64,000 bases of DNA, from assembly GCF_027923385.1 (NCBI RefSeq), contig NZ_BSEC01000001.1:558001-622000 (forward strand), read 5' to 3'. The position numbers were made by a program, and so were the translations under genes. Within the stretch, counting starts at the first letter, position 1, and every line of letters begins with the position of its first letter. This document shows positions 29,542 to 37,968 of this stretch, piece by piece. Source of the DNA: Methylocystis echinoides. Its GTDB lineage: Bacteria > Pseudomonadota > Alphaproteobacteria > Rhizobiales > Beijerinckiaceae. Under the pieces are notes generated by a model. It was not told where the DNA came from and searched no databases. It saw only the letters and a list, made by a program, of their open reading frames with translations.

Positions 29542-29804
29542 TCAACGGCGATCACCCCGGGAATGATCGTTATGAGATGGAATTTGATCCTCTATACACC
29601 CGGAGGGCGGGGGAGGGCAAGGAAAAGCCGTGGGCCGGCGCGGCGCTCCTCGATATCCCGGCGCAACCCGCGTCTGGGACAGGACAACTTTTCTTTTCAA
29701 GGCGCCGCTTCGCCTCAGACAGGCCGGCCGGTCATGTCGCGTTGATCTCGCGGACAAAAGCGCGTCCTATGCGGCGCATCCTTCCGATTCGATCCGCCGC
29801 ACGC

Positions 29805-30605
29805 ATGACCCGCCCCCCCAAGCTCCTCGTTTTCGACTCCGGCCTCGGCGGCCTGACGGTCTTTTCCGAGATCATCAAGCTGCGGCCCGGCGCCGACTAT
29901 GTCTATTGCGCCGACGACGCCGGTTTCCCCTATGGCTCCTGGAAGGAGCCGGAGCTCGTGGCGCGGGTCGTTTCCGTGATGGAGACGCTCATCGCCGCGC
30001 ATGCGCCGGACATGGCGGTCATCGCCTGCAACACGGCCTCGACGCTGGTGCTGCCGCATCTGCGCGACCGCTGGCCGCAGCTGCCCTTCGTGGGCACGGT
30101 GCCGGCGATCAAGCCGGCAGCGGAGCGCTCCCGCTCGCATCTCATTTCCGTGCTCGGCACGCCGGGGACGGTCGCGCGCGACTATACGCAAAATCTGATC
30201 GCGCAATTCGCCGCCCATTGCCGGGTGACGCTCGTGGGCTCGGCGACGCTGGCGCGCATCGCCGAGGCGCGCATGCAGAACGGCGGCGTCTGCGACGAGG
30301 ATATCGCCGCCGAGATCGCGCCCTGTTTCGTCGAGCAGGACGGCCGCCGCACCGACGCCATCGTGCTCGCCTGCACGCATTATCCGTTGCTCGTGGAGGA
30401 TTTCCGCCGTCTCGCGCCCTGGCCCGTGGACTGGATCGATCCCGCCCCCGCCATTGCGCGGCGGGCGGATCAGCTTCTGCGCGAGCGGGGGTTCGAGGAG
30501 ACTTTCGCCGCGACCGGGTCGGCGCGCGCGGTTTTCACCAGCGGCAAGAAGCCCGATGCGCAATTGCGCGCGACGCTGGCGCGCTTCGGGCTGGTGGCGG
30601 GGTGA
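29805..30605 (+). CDS. murI: Glutamate racemase
   Basis: About 266 residues. Motifs are LLVFDSGLGGLTVFSEI, the first catalytic cysteine in IACNTASTLVLP and the second in ACTHYPLL. The enzyme supplies D-glutamate for peptidoglycan. ATG 29805 gives the usual MTRPPKLLVFDSG start; ATG 29769 is an in-frame alternative and longer frames upstream are not protein-like. Divergent from rimP. A terminator follows. Confidence 0.94.
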   Translation: MTRPPKLLVFDSGLGGLTVFSEIIKLRPGADYVYCADDAGFPYGSWKEPELVARVVSVMETLIAAHAPDMAVIACNTASTLVLPHLRDRWPQLPFVGTVPAIKPAAERSRSHLISVLGTPGTVARDYTQNLIAQFAAHCRVTLVGSATLARIAEARMQNGGVCDEDIAAEIAPCFVEQDGRRTDAIVLACTHYPLLVEDFRRLAPWPVDWIDPAPAIARRADQLLRERGFEETFAATGSARAVFTSGKKPDAQLRATLARFGLVAG

Positions 30606-30612
30606 GTTGCAG

Positions 30613-30639
30613 CGGCGAAGCCCCCTGGGGGCTTCGCCG
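30613..30639 (+). terminator. Hairpin terminator between murI and the peroxidase
   Basis: CGGCGAAGCCCC and GGGGCTTCGCCG form a perfect 12-bp stem around CTG, followed by TTTCATTT. It occupies the gap of the convergent genes. The T-rich side favours murI transcripts. Confidence 0.8.
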
Positions 30640-30641
30640 TT

Positions 30642-31862
30642 TCATTTCCCCGCGGGCCGATCCGTCAGCGTCTCCAGAAAGGCTGTGATGGCGTCGACGT
30701 CCTTTTCCGAGAGCCGCGGCTTCTGGCCGGGCTTGCGGTCGTAGGGCGCTTCGCTGGTGTTCACATTGCCGCGATAGTCCGCCGGCAGATCGTCGAATTT
30801 CTCGCCCTTCGGGAACCAGCGGGCGGGGTCCGTGTCGCGGGTGGCGTAGAAGGCGACGACGTCGCGCAGCTTCGTGAAGGCGCCATTGTGCAGGTAAGGG
30901 CCGGTCACGGCGATGTTGCGCAGCGTCGGCACCTTGAAGGCGCCGCAGACGCTGGCCGTGTCGAAGCCCGCCGGCGCGACCTTGTCGAGTCCCGGCCGCT
31001 TGCACAGGCCGAGATCCGGCGCTGTCGCGGTCGCCGCGATGGCCGGGTTCTTCGGCCCGCCGAGGGCGTCATAGGTGAAGTCGGTGAAGAGCCAGTCCTG
31101 CGGATTGCGCGACTCCTCCTTGCCGGCGTGGCAGGCGAGACAATTGCCCTTCTTCGGGTCCTTGAACAGCGCGAAGCCCTCGCGTTCGAGCGGCGTCAGC
31201 TTCGCCGCGCCGCGAAGATAGTCGTCGAATTTGGAGGCGAAGGGGTGAAAGCGCGCGCTCGATTCATAGGCCACGACCGCCTGCGCCAGCTTCTCGAAGG
31301 CGGCGTCGGTGTCGTCGAAGAGCTTGTCGCCGTAGACCTCGCGGGCGAGCGGCGCATAGGCGCCGTCGCGGATCGCCTCCACGGCGAACGCCCTCGAGGG
31401 GGCGTTCATTTCCAGCGGGTCGAGCAGCGGCCCGGAGAACTGCGCCAGAAGATCGGCCGCGCGGCCGTCGAGAAACTGGCCGCCGGCGGGGATTTTTTCC
31501 ACCTTGCCGGTCGCCTCGTCCTTATCGTCAATGAAGCCGAACGGCGGCGCGAAGCTGGCGTACATGATCGTCGGCGTATTGCGCTTGCCAAGCGAGGCGG
31601 GCAGCGATCCGCGCGCCACGGCGGGAACCGGCGAGCCGTTGACGCCCTGGAAGGCGGTCGCCGCGTCATGGCAGGAGGCGCAGGAGACGCCGGCCGGGCG
31701 CGAGAGCGATCGGTCCTCGAAAATCCGCTTGCCAAGACGCTCGCGCGGGGTGAGGCCAGCTTCGTCGGCGGCCGGCGGCGGCGCGCCCTGCGCGGCGGCT
31801 CCGAAGGCAAGGAGGCATGAGAGAAGGGCGAGCGCGAAGCGCGCATGCGCTGTTTTGGGCAT
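30642..31862 (-). CDS. Di-haem cytochrome c peroxidase / MauG-family protein
   Basis: 406 residues with a signal peptide (ALALLSCLLAFGAAAQG) and two haem c motifs, CASCH (61-65) and CLACH (241-245). GRAADLLAQFSGPLLDPLEMNAP and GPYLHNGAFTKLRDVVAFYATRD match the bacterial CCP/MauG family. It acts in the periplasm, reducing hydrogen peroxide or oxidising a protein substrate; which cannot be told. No mau or cytochrome maturation genes lie nearby. Confidence 0.93.
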   Translation of the reverse strand: MPKTAHARFALALLSCLLAFGAAAQGAPPPAADEAGLTPRERLGKRIFEDRSLSRPAGVSCASCHDAATAFQGVNGSPVPAVARGSLPASLGKRNTPTIMYASFAPPFGFIDDKDEATGKVEKIPAGGQFLDGRAADLLAQFSGPLLDPLEMNAPSRAFAVEAIRDGAYAPLAREVYGDKLFDDTDAAFEKLAQAVVAYESSARFHPFASKFDDYLRGAAKLTPLEREGFALFKDPKKGNCLACHAGKEESRNPQDWLFTDFTYDALGGPKNPAIAATATAPDLGLCKRPGLDKVAPAGFDTASVCGAFKVPTLRNIAVTGPYLHNGAFTKLRDVVAFYATRDTDPARWFPKGEKFDDLPADYRGNVNTSEAPYDRKPGQKPRLSEKDVDAITAFLETLTDRPAGK

Positions 31863-32010
31863 AGGCCGCTCATTTCCAAAAAGAAAACGCGCGATGGCGT
31901 ATTGTCGTCGACGTTACGAAGCGGCGGCCACGCGGGTCAATTTCCGTTCCTTACATTCCTTCCAGTGAAGGCGGCGCCGATTGTCGCAGCCGGGCGGAGG
32001 TCGAGCGCGC

Positions 32011-32035
32011 AAAAAGGGCGGCCTTCCGGCCGCCC
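32011..32035 (-). terminator. Rho-independent terminator of csbD
   Basis: On the minus strand GGGCGGCC-GGAA-GGCCGCCC forms a perfect 8-bp stem, followed by five T (32015-32011). It begins about 25 bases after the csbD stop. Confidence 0.88.
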
Positions 32036-32060
32036 GCGATTGCGTCATGGTCCTCGAGTT

Positions 32061-32261
32061 TTACTGCAGCGTCTTCAGCCAGTCGTCGACGTTGCGTTTG
32101 GCCTGATCTTTTCCAATCCCGTATTTTTCCTGAATCTTGCCTTCGAACTGCTCCCGGCTCCCTTCCATCCGGTCGATGTCGTCGTCGGTGAGGTTGCCCC
32201 ACTGCTCCTTGATCTTGCCCTTGAACTGCTTCCAGTTTCCTTCGATGCGATTCCAGTCCAT
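32061..32261 (-). CDS. CsbD-family stress protein
   Basis: 66 residues: MDWNRIEGNWKQFKGKIKEQW, then DRMEGSREQFEGKIQEKYGI and KRNVDDWLKTL, the standard CsbD fold. These small hydrophilic proteins are classic members of general-stress regulons. AGGAGG lies just upstream of ATG 32261. A textbook EcfG promoter lies 52 bases upstream and a terminator downstream, so it is a single-gene unit. Confidence 0.95.
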   Translation of the reverse strand: MDWNRIEGNWKQFKGKIKEQWGNLTDDDIDRMEGSREQFEGKIQEKYGIGKDQAKRNVDDWLKTLQ

Positions 32262-32313
32262 ATGCGCCTCCTGGCGGCTGGGCGGGCGCATGCGGCGCCC
32301 GCCGATGGCCCAG

Positions 32314-32339
32314 AACGCGCCCGTTCGCAGCCTTGTTCC
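32314..32339 (-). promoter_or_regulatory. EcfG general-stress promoter of csbD
   Basis: On the minus strand GGAAC (32339-32335), 17 bases, then CGTT (32317-32314). This is the alphaproteobacterial sigma-EcfG consensus (GGAAC-N16/17-CGTT). It faces csbD, whose start is 52 bases further on. Confidence 0.8.
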
Positions 32340-32487
32340 GGCGCGGGCTTCGCAGGGTGCGTACGAATAACCGCCACAATTTCCGGTTTTGCTGCCGCCC
32401 GGCCGCTGGCCGAAACGCCGGCGATGACGAGAAATCCACGACCTGTCCCGCCTCCTGGAGGCGGTCGACGTCGAGTGAGTGAGCAGT

Positions 32488-33726
32488 ATGAACAATCAAG
32501 GCGACGACAAGCAATTGAAGGCGGCTTTCGCCGAGTTCAAGGAACTTTTACGGCGTGAATCCGAGCCGGTCGGCGCGTCGCAGGCGCCTGAGGTCAGGCT
32601 CGAGCCTCTCACACGGGCGGCGCCGATAAAGGCTGCCCCCGCCAGGCCGCGCCCGGCCGAAGCCAATCCGCACCCAACTGAGACCAAGCCGCGCCCGGCT
32701 GAAGCCAAGGCGCCGGACGTCGGGCAGGAGGTCAGGCAAAACGTCAGGCAAGACATCAAGATAGACCCTTTCGCGCAACTGCGCCCGGCCGTGGCGCCGA
32801 AGGTCCCGCCGCCGCCGCAGGCTGATCTGGCGGCCGTGGCCGCCCCCGTCGCGCCGGCCGTTGCTGACGCCGCCGAACAGACGCGGCGCCGCAGGCTGAT
32901 CTATCTGTCGCTCGGGATCGTTTTTGCCGGGCTCGCCGGGCTCGGGGTCGCGCTGGTGAAAAATCCCGGCGCGGGCAATGAGCCCGCCATCGCCGACATT
33001 GCGCCGCCCGAGGAGCCCGCGACCGGGCAGGCCGCGCTGGAGCCTTCTCCGCTGGGAGAGGAAACCGCGGCCGCGCCCGATGCGGCCGATGCGCCGGCGC
33101 CGGGTGAAAAAGCCGAGGCCGCCGCCCCCGCCCCCGCGTCCGAGGCGCCTGCGCCAGAGGCGGCCGCCGCCGAACCGGTCCTGCCGCTTCCCGGAGTCCA
33201 GGTCGAGGACGCGGCGCCCGCCGCCAATAAGGCCGGCGAGGCCGTCAAACAGGCTGCGGCTCCCGCCGCCGCCGCCGTGGGGGCCGGCGCGACGGCGCTG
33301 AAGGCGGCGCCGACGGCGGCGTCGGCCGCCAGCGGCTTCAATCCGACCGCCGCCGCCTCGACCGCCGCCAGGACGCCGACGCCTGCCGCCGCACCGCCTG
33401 CGGCCAAGACGTCGACGGCCGCCCTGCAGCCGGCGGCCTCCGCCGCCGCGCCCGAATCCGCGCCTGCCGCCAGGCCGGCCCCGGCGAAGACCGCCAAGCC
33501 CAAAGCCAAGCCCACCGCGCCGCAAACCGCCGCCAAGCCGCACAAGCCGGCGGCCGCTGCGCCGGAGACCGTCGCCGACAGGGCGCCGGAGGCCGTCGCG
33601 CCGCCGCCGGAGCCCGCCGCGCCGCCGCCCCCGCCGAGCGACACGGGCGCCTTCGGCTTCGTGAAGCGGACGGTGAATACGGTGGGCTCGACGATCGGCA
33701 ATATCGGCCGCAGCGTCATTCCCTGA
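32488..33726 (+). CDS. Ala/Pro-rich single-span membrane protein
   Basis: About 412 residues. A charged N-terminal region of about 130 residues (KQLKAAFAEFKELLRRES, then KPRPAEAK-type repeats) precedes one membrane span (LIYLSLGIVFAGLAGLGVALV). The remaining 250 residues are almost entirely Ala, Pro, Glu and Lys, ending in a short conserved-looking tail (TGAFGFVKRTVNTVGSTIGNIGRSVIP). I do not recognise a family. The layout suits a periplasm- or wall-spanning stalk. Start may be GTG 32479 or ATG 32488. Composition bias makes homology searching hard. A CCGCCTCC palindrome (32448-32464) lies just upstream. Confidence 0.75.
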   Translation: MNNQGDDKQLKAAFAEFKELLRRESEPVGASQAPEVRLEPLTRAAPIKAAPARPRPAEANPHPTETKPRPAEAKAPDVGQEVRQNVRQDIKIDPFAQLRPAVAPKVPPPPQADLAAVAAPVAPAVADAAEQTRRRRLIYLSLGIVFAGLAGLGVALVKNPGAGNEPAIADIAPPEEPATGQAALEPSPLGEETAAAPDAADAPAPGEKAEAAAPAPASEAPAPEAAAAEPVLPLPGVQVEDAAPAANKAGEAVKQAAAPAAAAVGAGATALKAAPTAASAASGFNPTAAASTAARTPTPAAAPPAAKTSTAALQPAASAAAPESAPAARPAPAKTAKPKAKPTAPQTAAKPHKPAAAAPETVADRAPEAVAPPPEPAAPPPPPSDTGAFGFVKRTVNTVGSTIGNIGRSVIP

Positions 33727-33884
33727 GTCCACCCGGCTGTGACGGGGCCGGGCGCGTTTGCCAAATGCACGGTCCCGTCGCAAGCTGCCCTTCGACGGGG
33801 CGCGCAGATGCGCTCGCATGCCTGAACAGACCGGCCCCGTCGCGGCATGGGGCGGCGCGTCGCGGGTATTCTGAAGGGTGACGA

Positions 33885-34457
33885 ATGGCGAAGCCAACCC
33901 AGGCCGACGCAGAAGCGGCCGTGCGCGTGCTCATCGAATGGGCGGGAGACGATCCGGAGCGCGAGGGTCTCCTCGATACGCCGGCGCGCGTGGCGCGCTC
34001 CTATCGCGAGCTTTTCTCGGGCTATGAGATCGATCCGCGCGATTATCTCAAGCGCACTTTCGAGGAAGTCGGCGGCTACGACGAACTCGTCGTGCTGAAG
34101 AACATTCGCGTCACCAGCTTCTGCGAGCATCACATGCTGCCCGTCCTCGGCCGCGCCCATGTCGGCTATCTGCCGACCAATCGCGTCGTCGGCATCTCCA
34201 AGCTCGCGCGCGTGGTGCATGGCTTCGCGCGCCGTTTGCAGATCCAGGAAAAGCTGACCGCGGAAATCGCCGAAGCAATCCAGGACATCCTGCAGCCGGC
34301 GGGCGTCGGCGTCGTGATCGAGGCCGAACACAACTGCATGACGCTGCGCGGCGTGAACACGCCGGGCTCCTCGCTGACGACCAGCCGCCTGCTTGGCGTC
34401 ATTCGCGACGATCCGCGCACGCGCGAGGAGTTTCTCGGCATGGTGCGCGGCGCCTGA
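33885..34457 (+). CDS. folE: GTP cyclohydrolase I
   Basis: 190 residues. Zinc and catalytic motifs are [21 protein letters not shown] and [24 protein letters not shown] is the family block. It makes dihydroneopterin triphosphate, the first step to folate (and to methanopterin-type cofactors in methylotrophs). It lies within the stress-gene cluster but has its own gap of 158 bases upstream. Confidence 0.96.
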   Translation: MAKPTQADAEAAVRVLIEWAGDDPEREGLLDTPARVARSYRELFSGYEIDPRDYLKRTFEEVGGYDELVVLKNIRVTSFCEHHMLPVLGRAHVGYLPTNRVVGISKLARVVHGFARRLQIQEKLTAEIAEAIQDILQPAGVGVVIEAEHNCMTLRGVNTPGSSLTTSRLLGVIRDDPRTREEFLGMVRGA

Positions 34458-34493
34458 GGGCGTCGCGCGCCGCCGCGCCCCTGCGTCGCGGCA

Positions 34494-34518
34494 GGAACAA
34501 CTCATAGGACGCCGCGTT
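34494..34518 (+). promoter_or_regulatory. EcfG general-stress promoter
   Basis: GGAAC (34494-34498), 16 bases, CGTT (34515-34518): a perfect sigma-EcfG match. It lies 35 bases before the ATG at 34554 and just after folE. Together with the csbD site it marks the cluster as stress-controlled. Confidence 0.8.
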
Positions 34519-34553
34519 AACTCGCCACTTGCTTCAACCCCTGGAGGCGGCAA

Positions 34554-34880
34554 ATGGCTGAGGAACGGAATATTCAGCGACAGCAGCACAATGGCCACGG
34601 CGCCGGCGCGAGCGACATGACGGGCGCGATCGCGGAACAGGCGTCGTCAGCCGCCGAGCAGATGGGCCGCGCCGTGCAGCAGGGCGTCGGCAAGGCCAAC
34701 GCCGCGCTCAACGCCGTGACCGAACGCAGCGGCCGCGCGGCGGAGCGCACGGGAGAGGTGCTCGGCAATTTCCGCTCGGCGATCGAAACATCGGCGCGCT
34801 CGCAGCCGACCACCACCGTCGCGCTGGCGGCGCTCGCCGGCTTCGTGTTCGGCGCGTTCTGGCGGTTGGGAAGCCGGTAG
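34554..34880 (+). CDS. Small tail-anchored protein (DUF883/ElaB-like)
   Basis: 108 residues: a hydrophilic, Ala/Gln/Glu-rich helical region (IAEQASSAAEQMGRAVQQGVGKANAALNAVTERS) and one C-terminal span (TTTVALAALAGFVFGAFWRL). The layout resembles ElaB/YqjD proteins, which attach to the inner membrane and are made under stress. GGAGG lies six bases before ATG 34554, with an EcfG promoter upstream. Family call is by layout only. Confidence 0.75.
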   Translation: MAEERNIQRQQHNGHGAGASDMTGAIAEQASSAAEQMGRAVQQGVGKANAALNAVTERSGRAAERTGEVLGNFRSAIETSARSQPTTTVALAALAGFVFGAFWRLGSR

Positions 34881-34892
34881 TCTTTCCGTCAG

Positions 34893-34936
34893 GCGCTTTC
34901 CGCCGAAGCGAGACACGCTTCGGCGAGAGAAAGCGC
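34893..34936 (+). repeat. Long bipartite hairpin between two membrane-protein genes
   Basis: GCGCTTTC plus CGCCGAAGCG (34893-34910) pair with CGCTTCGGCG (34916-34925) and GAAAGCGC (34929-34936), interrupted only by AGA and closed by AGACA: 18 base pairs. No T-run follows, so it looks like an RNA-stability or regulatory hairpin rather than a terminator. Confidence 0.6.
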
Positions 34937-34961
34937 GACCAACAGCCTGCGTGGTGCGCAC

Positions 34962-35465
34962 ATGTTTGAGCCAGTCATCAAGAGGGCCGAGAACGCCGTC
35001 GGCGCCACGATCACCCGCGTTTCCGGGAACGTGATGGCGGCCCTGCCGCTGTTGCTTGCCTTCGGATTTGCGACAGCGGCGGCGGCCTGGTGGGCGATCG
35101 ACGCCTTCGGGCCGCTCGTCGGCAATCTCGTGATCGCGGGGGCGTTCCTCGTGCTCGCGGCCTTCGTCTTCGCCTATGCCCGGCGCCGCGAGGCCCAGCA
35201 ACAGGCGCGCGCCAGCGCGGAGCTGGCGCAGCTTACCGAAGCCTCGCCCCTCGTCGCGATCCAGCGCGCGATCTCATCGTCCAATGCGTCGCAAGCGTTG
35301 TACGATCTTGCAAAGAACAGCGCACCGGCCGCAGCGAAGAACGCGGCGCGCGTCGCCTTGCGCGAGGCGCCGGGAAAGCTGCCGCTGCTGCTCGGCGCGG
35401 GCCTCGGGCTGATGGTGGCGCAGCGACTCGTCAATGCGATGACAAATGGGAACGGGCGGCATTGA
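34962..35465 (+). CDS. Membrane protein with two N-terminal spans
   Basis: 167 residues. Two spans lie near residues 25-70 (VMAALPLLLAFGFATAAAAWWAI and LVGNLVIAGAFLVLAAFVFAYA), followed by a cytoplasmic helical part and a third hydrophobic stretch near the end (LPLLLGAGLGLMVAQRLV). The layout is that of phage-holin-family/DUF1469 partners of ElaB-like proteins. Probably cotranscribed with the gene at 34554. No firm family. Confidence 0.75.
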   Translation: MFEPVIKRAENAVGATITRVSGNVMAALPLLLAFGFATAAAAWWAIDAFGPLVGNLVIAGAFLVLAAFVFAYARRREAQQQARASAELAQLTEASPLVAIQRAISSSNASQALYDLAKNSAPAAAKNAARVALREAPGKLPLLLGAGLGLMVAQRLVNAMTNGNGRH

Positions 35466-35476
35466 GAACCCTTCCG

Positions 35477-35502
35477 CCCTCTCCCGCGAGAGCGGGGGAG
35501 GG
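35477..35502. repeat. GC-rich palindromic repeat, copy C (short)
   Basis: CCCTCTCCCGCGAGAGCGGGGGAGGG, the core of the unit seen at 12365 and 22100-22217. It again lies between convergent genes (34962 membrane protein and ubiB). Confidence 0.65.
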
Positions 35503-35515
35503 TCACGGAAGCGCC

Positions 35516-37078
35516 TCAGCCGAACAGCCAGGCGGCGAAGAGGGTCAGGGCGGTCAGCCCGAGTAGCAGCCGCGTATCGGAGCGGCGGCGCGTGTCGGCC
35601 AGCGCGTCGAGCGAGGCCGGCGACAGGTCGACGCCGCCTTCCGCCATGCGGGACACATTGCCGATGGCGATTTCCGCTTCGGCGAGCGTCTTCGGCAGAT
35701 GGGTCGCAAGACGCGCAAGCTCCGCGATGCTCTTGCCCGCGTCCTCGATCTTCGCCTTCGGTCCGAGATTTTCCTCGATCCACGTGCGCACGACCGGATC
35801 GCAGGTCTTCCAGATGTCGAGCCTGGGATCGAGCGTACGCGCGACGCCTTCCGCGACCACCATGGTCTTTTGCAGCAGCACCAGCTCGGTGCGCGTGCGC
35901 ATGTCGAACAGCGCCGTCACTTCGAAAAGCAGCGTCAGCAGACGCGCCATCGAAATGTCGGAGGCGTTGATCGTGTGCAGCGGCTCGCCGATGGCGCGCA
36001 GCGCCTGCGAAAATTCCTCGATCGAATGTTTCGCCGGCACATAGCCGGCTTCGAAATGCACTTCGGCGACCCGGCGATAGTCGCGCGTGATGAAGCCGTA
36101 GAGAATCTCGGCGAGGAAGCGCCGTTCCTTCTCGCCGAGACGGCCCATGATGCCGAAGTCGATGGCGACGAGGCGGCCCTGCCTGTCGACGAAGAGATTG
36201 CCCTGATGCATGTCGGCGTGGAAGAAGCCGTCGCGCATCGCATGGCGCAGGAAGGACTGCAGCACATGGGCGCCGAGCTTCTTCAGGTCGTGCCCTTCGG
36301 CCGCGACGCGCTCGAGATCGGAGAGCGGCGCGCCGTCGATCCATTCGAGCGTGAGCACCTCGCGCGCCGTGCGGTCCCAGTCGACCTGCGGCACGTGAAT
36401 GTCGGGGTCTTTCGCGACATTCTCGGCGAATTCCGAGGCAGCCGCCGCTTCAAGCCGGAAATCGGTTTCGAGCTTGACCGTGCGGGCGAGCGTGTCGACG
36501 ACCTCGATCATGCGCAGGCGGCGTCCTTCCGCCGACCAGCGCTCCGCGATATGGGCGACGAGATACATGTCGCGCAGATCGCGCGCGAACTGGCCCTCGA
36601 CGCCGGGGCGCAGCACTTTGACGGCGACCTGGCGCGGCTTGCCGTCGTAGAGCGCGGTCGCCCGATGCACCTGCGCCACCGAGGCGGCGGCGACGGGCTC
36701 GCCGAAGGAGACGAACACCTCCCCGATCGGCTTGCCGAGGGACTTCTCGACGATGGCGACCGCCTTGTCGCGGCCGAAGGGCGCCATGCGATCCTGAAGC
36801 GCGGTCAGCGCGTCGGCGATCTCGCCGCCGACGACGTCGGGGCGGGTCGCGAGAAACTGGCCGAGCTTCACATAGGAGGGGCCGATCTGCGACAGCGCGC
36901 GCACCAGCGCCTCGCCGGCGTTCTCGCCCTTGCCTCTCGCGAAGAGATTGGCGAAACGCACCAGCGGCGCCGCGGCGGGCGGCACCAGATTGGGATCGAG
37001 CGAGGTGAAGACCCCTTCGCGCGCCAGAATATAGCCGGCGCGCGCCAGTCTGAAAAAATTGCCCGTCTGGAGAAACAC
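35516..37078 (-). CDS. ubiB: 2-polyprenylphenol 6-hydroxylase / UbiB kinase-like protein
   Basis: 520 residues. The KxGQ motif is in GPSYVKLGQFLATRPD, the A-rich loop in EPVAAASVAQVHRA, the catalytic region FFHADMHQGNLFVDRQGRLVAIDFGIMG, and a C-terminal hydrophobic anchor (LLGLTALTLFAAWLFG). UbiB is an ADCK-type ATPase needed for ubiquinone synthesis. It starts 15 bases after ubiE, forming a ubiE-ubiB operon divergent from mutM. Confidence 0.96.
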   Translation of the reverse strand: MFLQTGNFFRLARAGYILAREGVFTSLDPNLVPPAAAPLVRFANLFARGKGENAGEALVRALSQIGPSYVKLGQFLATRPDVVGGEIADALTALQDRMAPFGRDKAVAIVEKSLGKPIGEVFVSFGEPVAAASVAQVHRATALYDGKPRQVAVKVLRPGVEGQFARDLRDMYLVAHIAERWSAEGRRLRMIEVVDTLARTVKLETDFRLEAAAASEFAENVAKDPDIHVPQVDWDRTAREVLTLEWIDGAPLSDLERVAAEGHDLKKLGAHVLQSFLRHAMRDGFFHADMHQGNLFVDRQGRLVAIDFGIMGRLGEKERRFLAEILYGFITRDYRRVAEVHFEAGYVPAKHSIEEFSQALRAIGEPLHTINASDISMARLLTLLFEVTALFDMRTRTELVLLQKTMVVAEGVARTLDPRLDIWKTCDPVVRTWIEENLGPKAKIEDAGKSIAELARLATHLPKTLAEAEIAIGNVSRMAEGGVDLSPASLDALADTRRRSDTRLLLGLTALTLFAAWLFG

Positions 37079-37093
37079 GAAGTCCGCCGTTCG

Positions 37094-37864
37094 TCAGTAT
37101 TTCCAGCCGGAATGGATGGCCACGACGCCGCCGGTCAGGCGCTCATAGCCGGTGCGGCGGAAGCCCGCCTTGCGGATCATGCGCTCGAAATCGTCGGCGG
37201 CGGGGAACTGGCGGATGGACTCGACGAGATAGCGATAAGGCTCGCCGTCGCCCGCGACGAGCTTGCCGACAACCGGGATCACATTGAAGGAATAGGCCTC
37301 GTAGATCTTGTCGAGACCCGGCACGTTGACGTGCGAGAACTCCAGGCAGAGGAAACGGCCGCCGGGCTTGAGCACGCGATAGGCCTCCTCCAGCGCCACC
37401 TGGATGCGCGGCACGTTGCGGATGCCGAAGGCGATCGTATAGGCGTCGAAGTGATTGTCGGGGAAGGGCAGGGATTCGGCGTTGGCCTGCACGAATTCGA
37501 GCTTGCCGTCGATGCCCTTCTCGCGGGCGCGGTCGCGGCCGACCTCCAGCATGTCGCCGTTGATGTCGAGGACGACGATCTCGGCGTCCGGCGCGGACGC
37601 CTTCGCGATGCGGAAGGCCACGTCGCCGGTGCCGCCGGCGACGTCCAGATGACGGAATTCCTTGCGGTTGCGGGCGTTGACCTTGCCCGCGAAGGTGTCC
37701 TTCCAGAGGCGGTGCAGGCCGGCGGACATGAGGTCGTTCATCACGTCGTAGCGGCGGGCGACCTTGTGGAACACGTCGTCGACCATGTGCTGCTTCTCGG
37801 AAAGCGGCACCTCGGAATAGCCGAAATGGGTCGAACCCTCGCGGTCGGAATGGGAATCGGTCAT
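37094..37864 (-). CDS. ubiE: Ubiquinone/menaquinone C-methyltransferase
   Basis: 256 residues. SAM-binding motif [15 protein letters not shown], then [24 protein letters not shown] and the signature [14 protein letters not shown]. It methylates the quinone ring precursor. First gene of the ubiE-ubiB unit. Confidence 0.97.
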   Translation of the reverse strand: MTDSHSDREGSTHFGYSEVPLSEKQHMVDDVFHKVARRYDVMNDLMSAGLHRLWKDTFAGKVNARNRKEFRHLDVAGGTGDVAFRIAKASAPDAEIVVLDINGDMLEVGRDRAREKGIDGKLEFVQANAESLPFPDNHFDAYTIAFGIRNVPRIQVALEEAYRVLKPGGRFLCLEFSHVNVPGLDKIYEAYSFNVIPVVGKLVAGDGEPYRYLVESIRQFPAADDFERMIRKAGFRRTGYERLTGGVVAIHSGWKY

Positions 37865-37968
37865 TTAACGCTCGCCTGACGTATGGAAGACGGGGAGGGT
37901 ATAGCCGCTTGCGGCCGGGATGGCTATGGGCGGTGGCGGCGGCGCGTGAAAAGGGGTAAACAGGGAAC

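Noticed and set aside
29477..29804. A tRNA gene upstream of rimP, as in some nusA operons
   Set aside because: No cloverleaf can be drawn; only a terminator-like stem is present.
32324..32338. Two GTTC words near the csbD promoter as a LexA box
   Set aside because: The spacing is eight bases, not seven, and they overlap a perfect EcfG promoter, which explains the sequence better.
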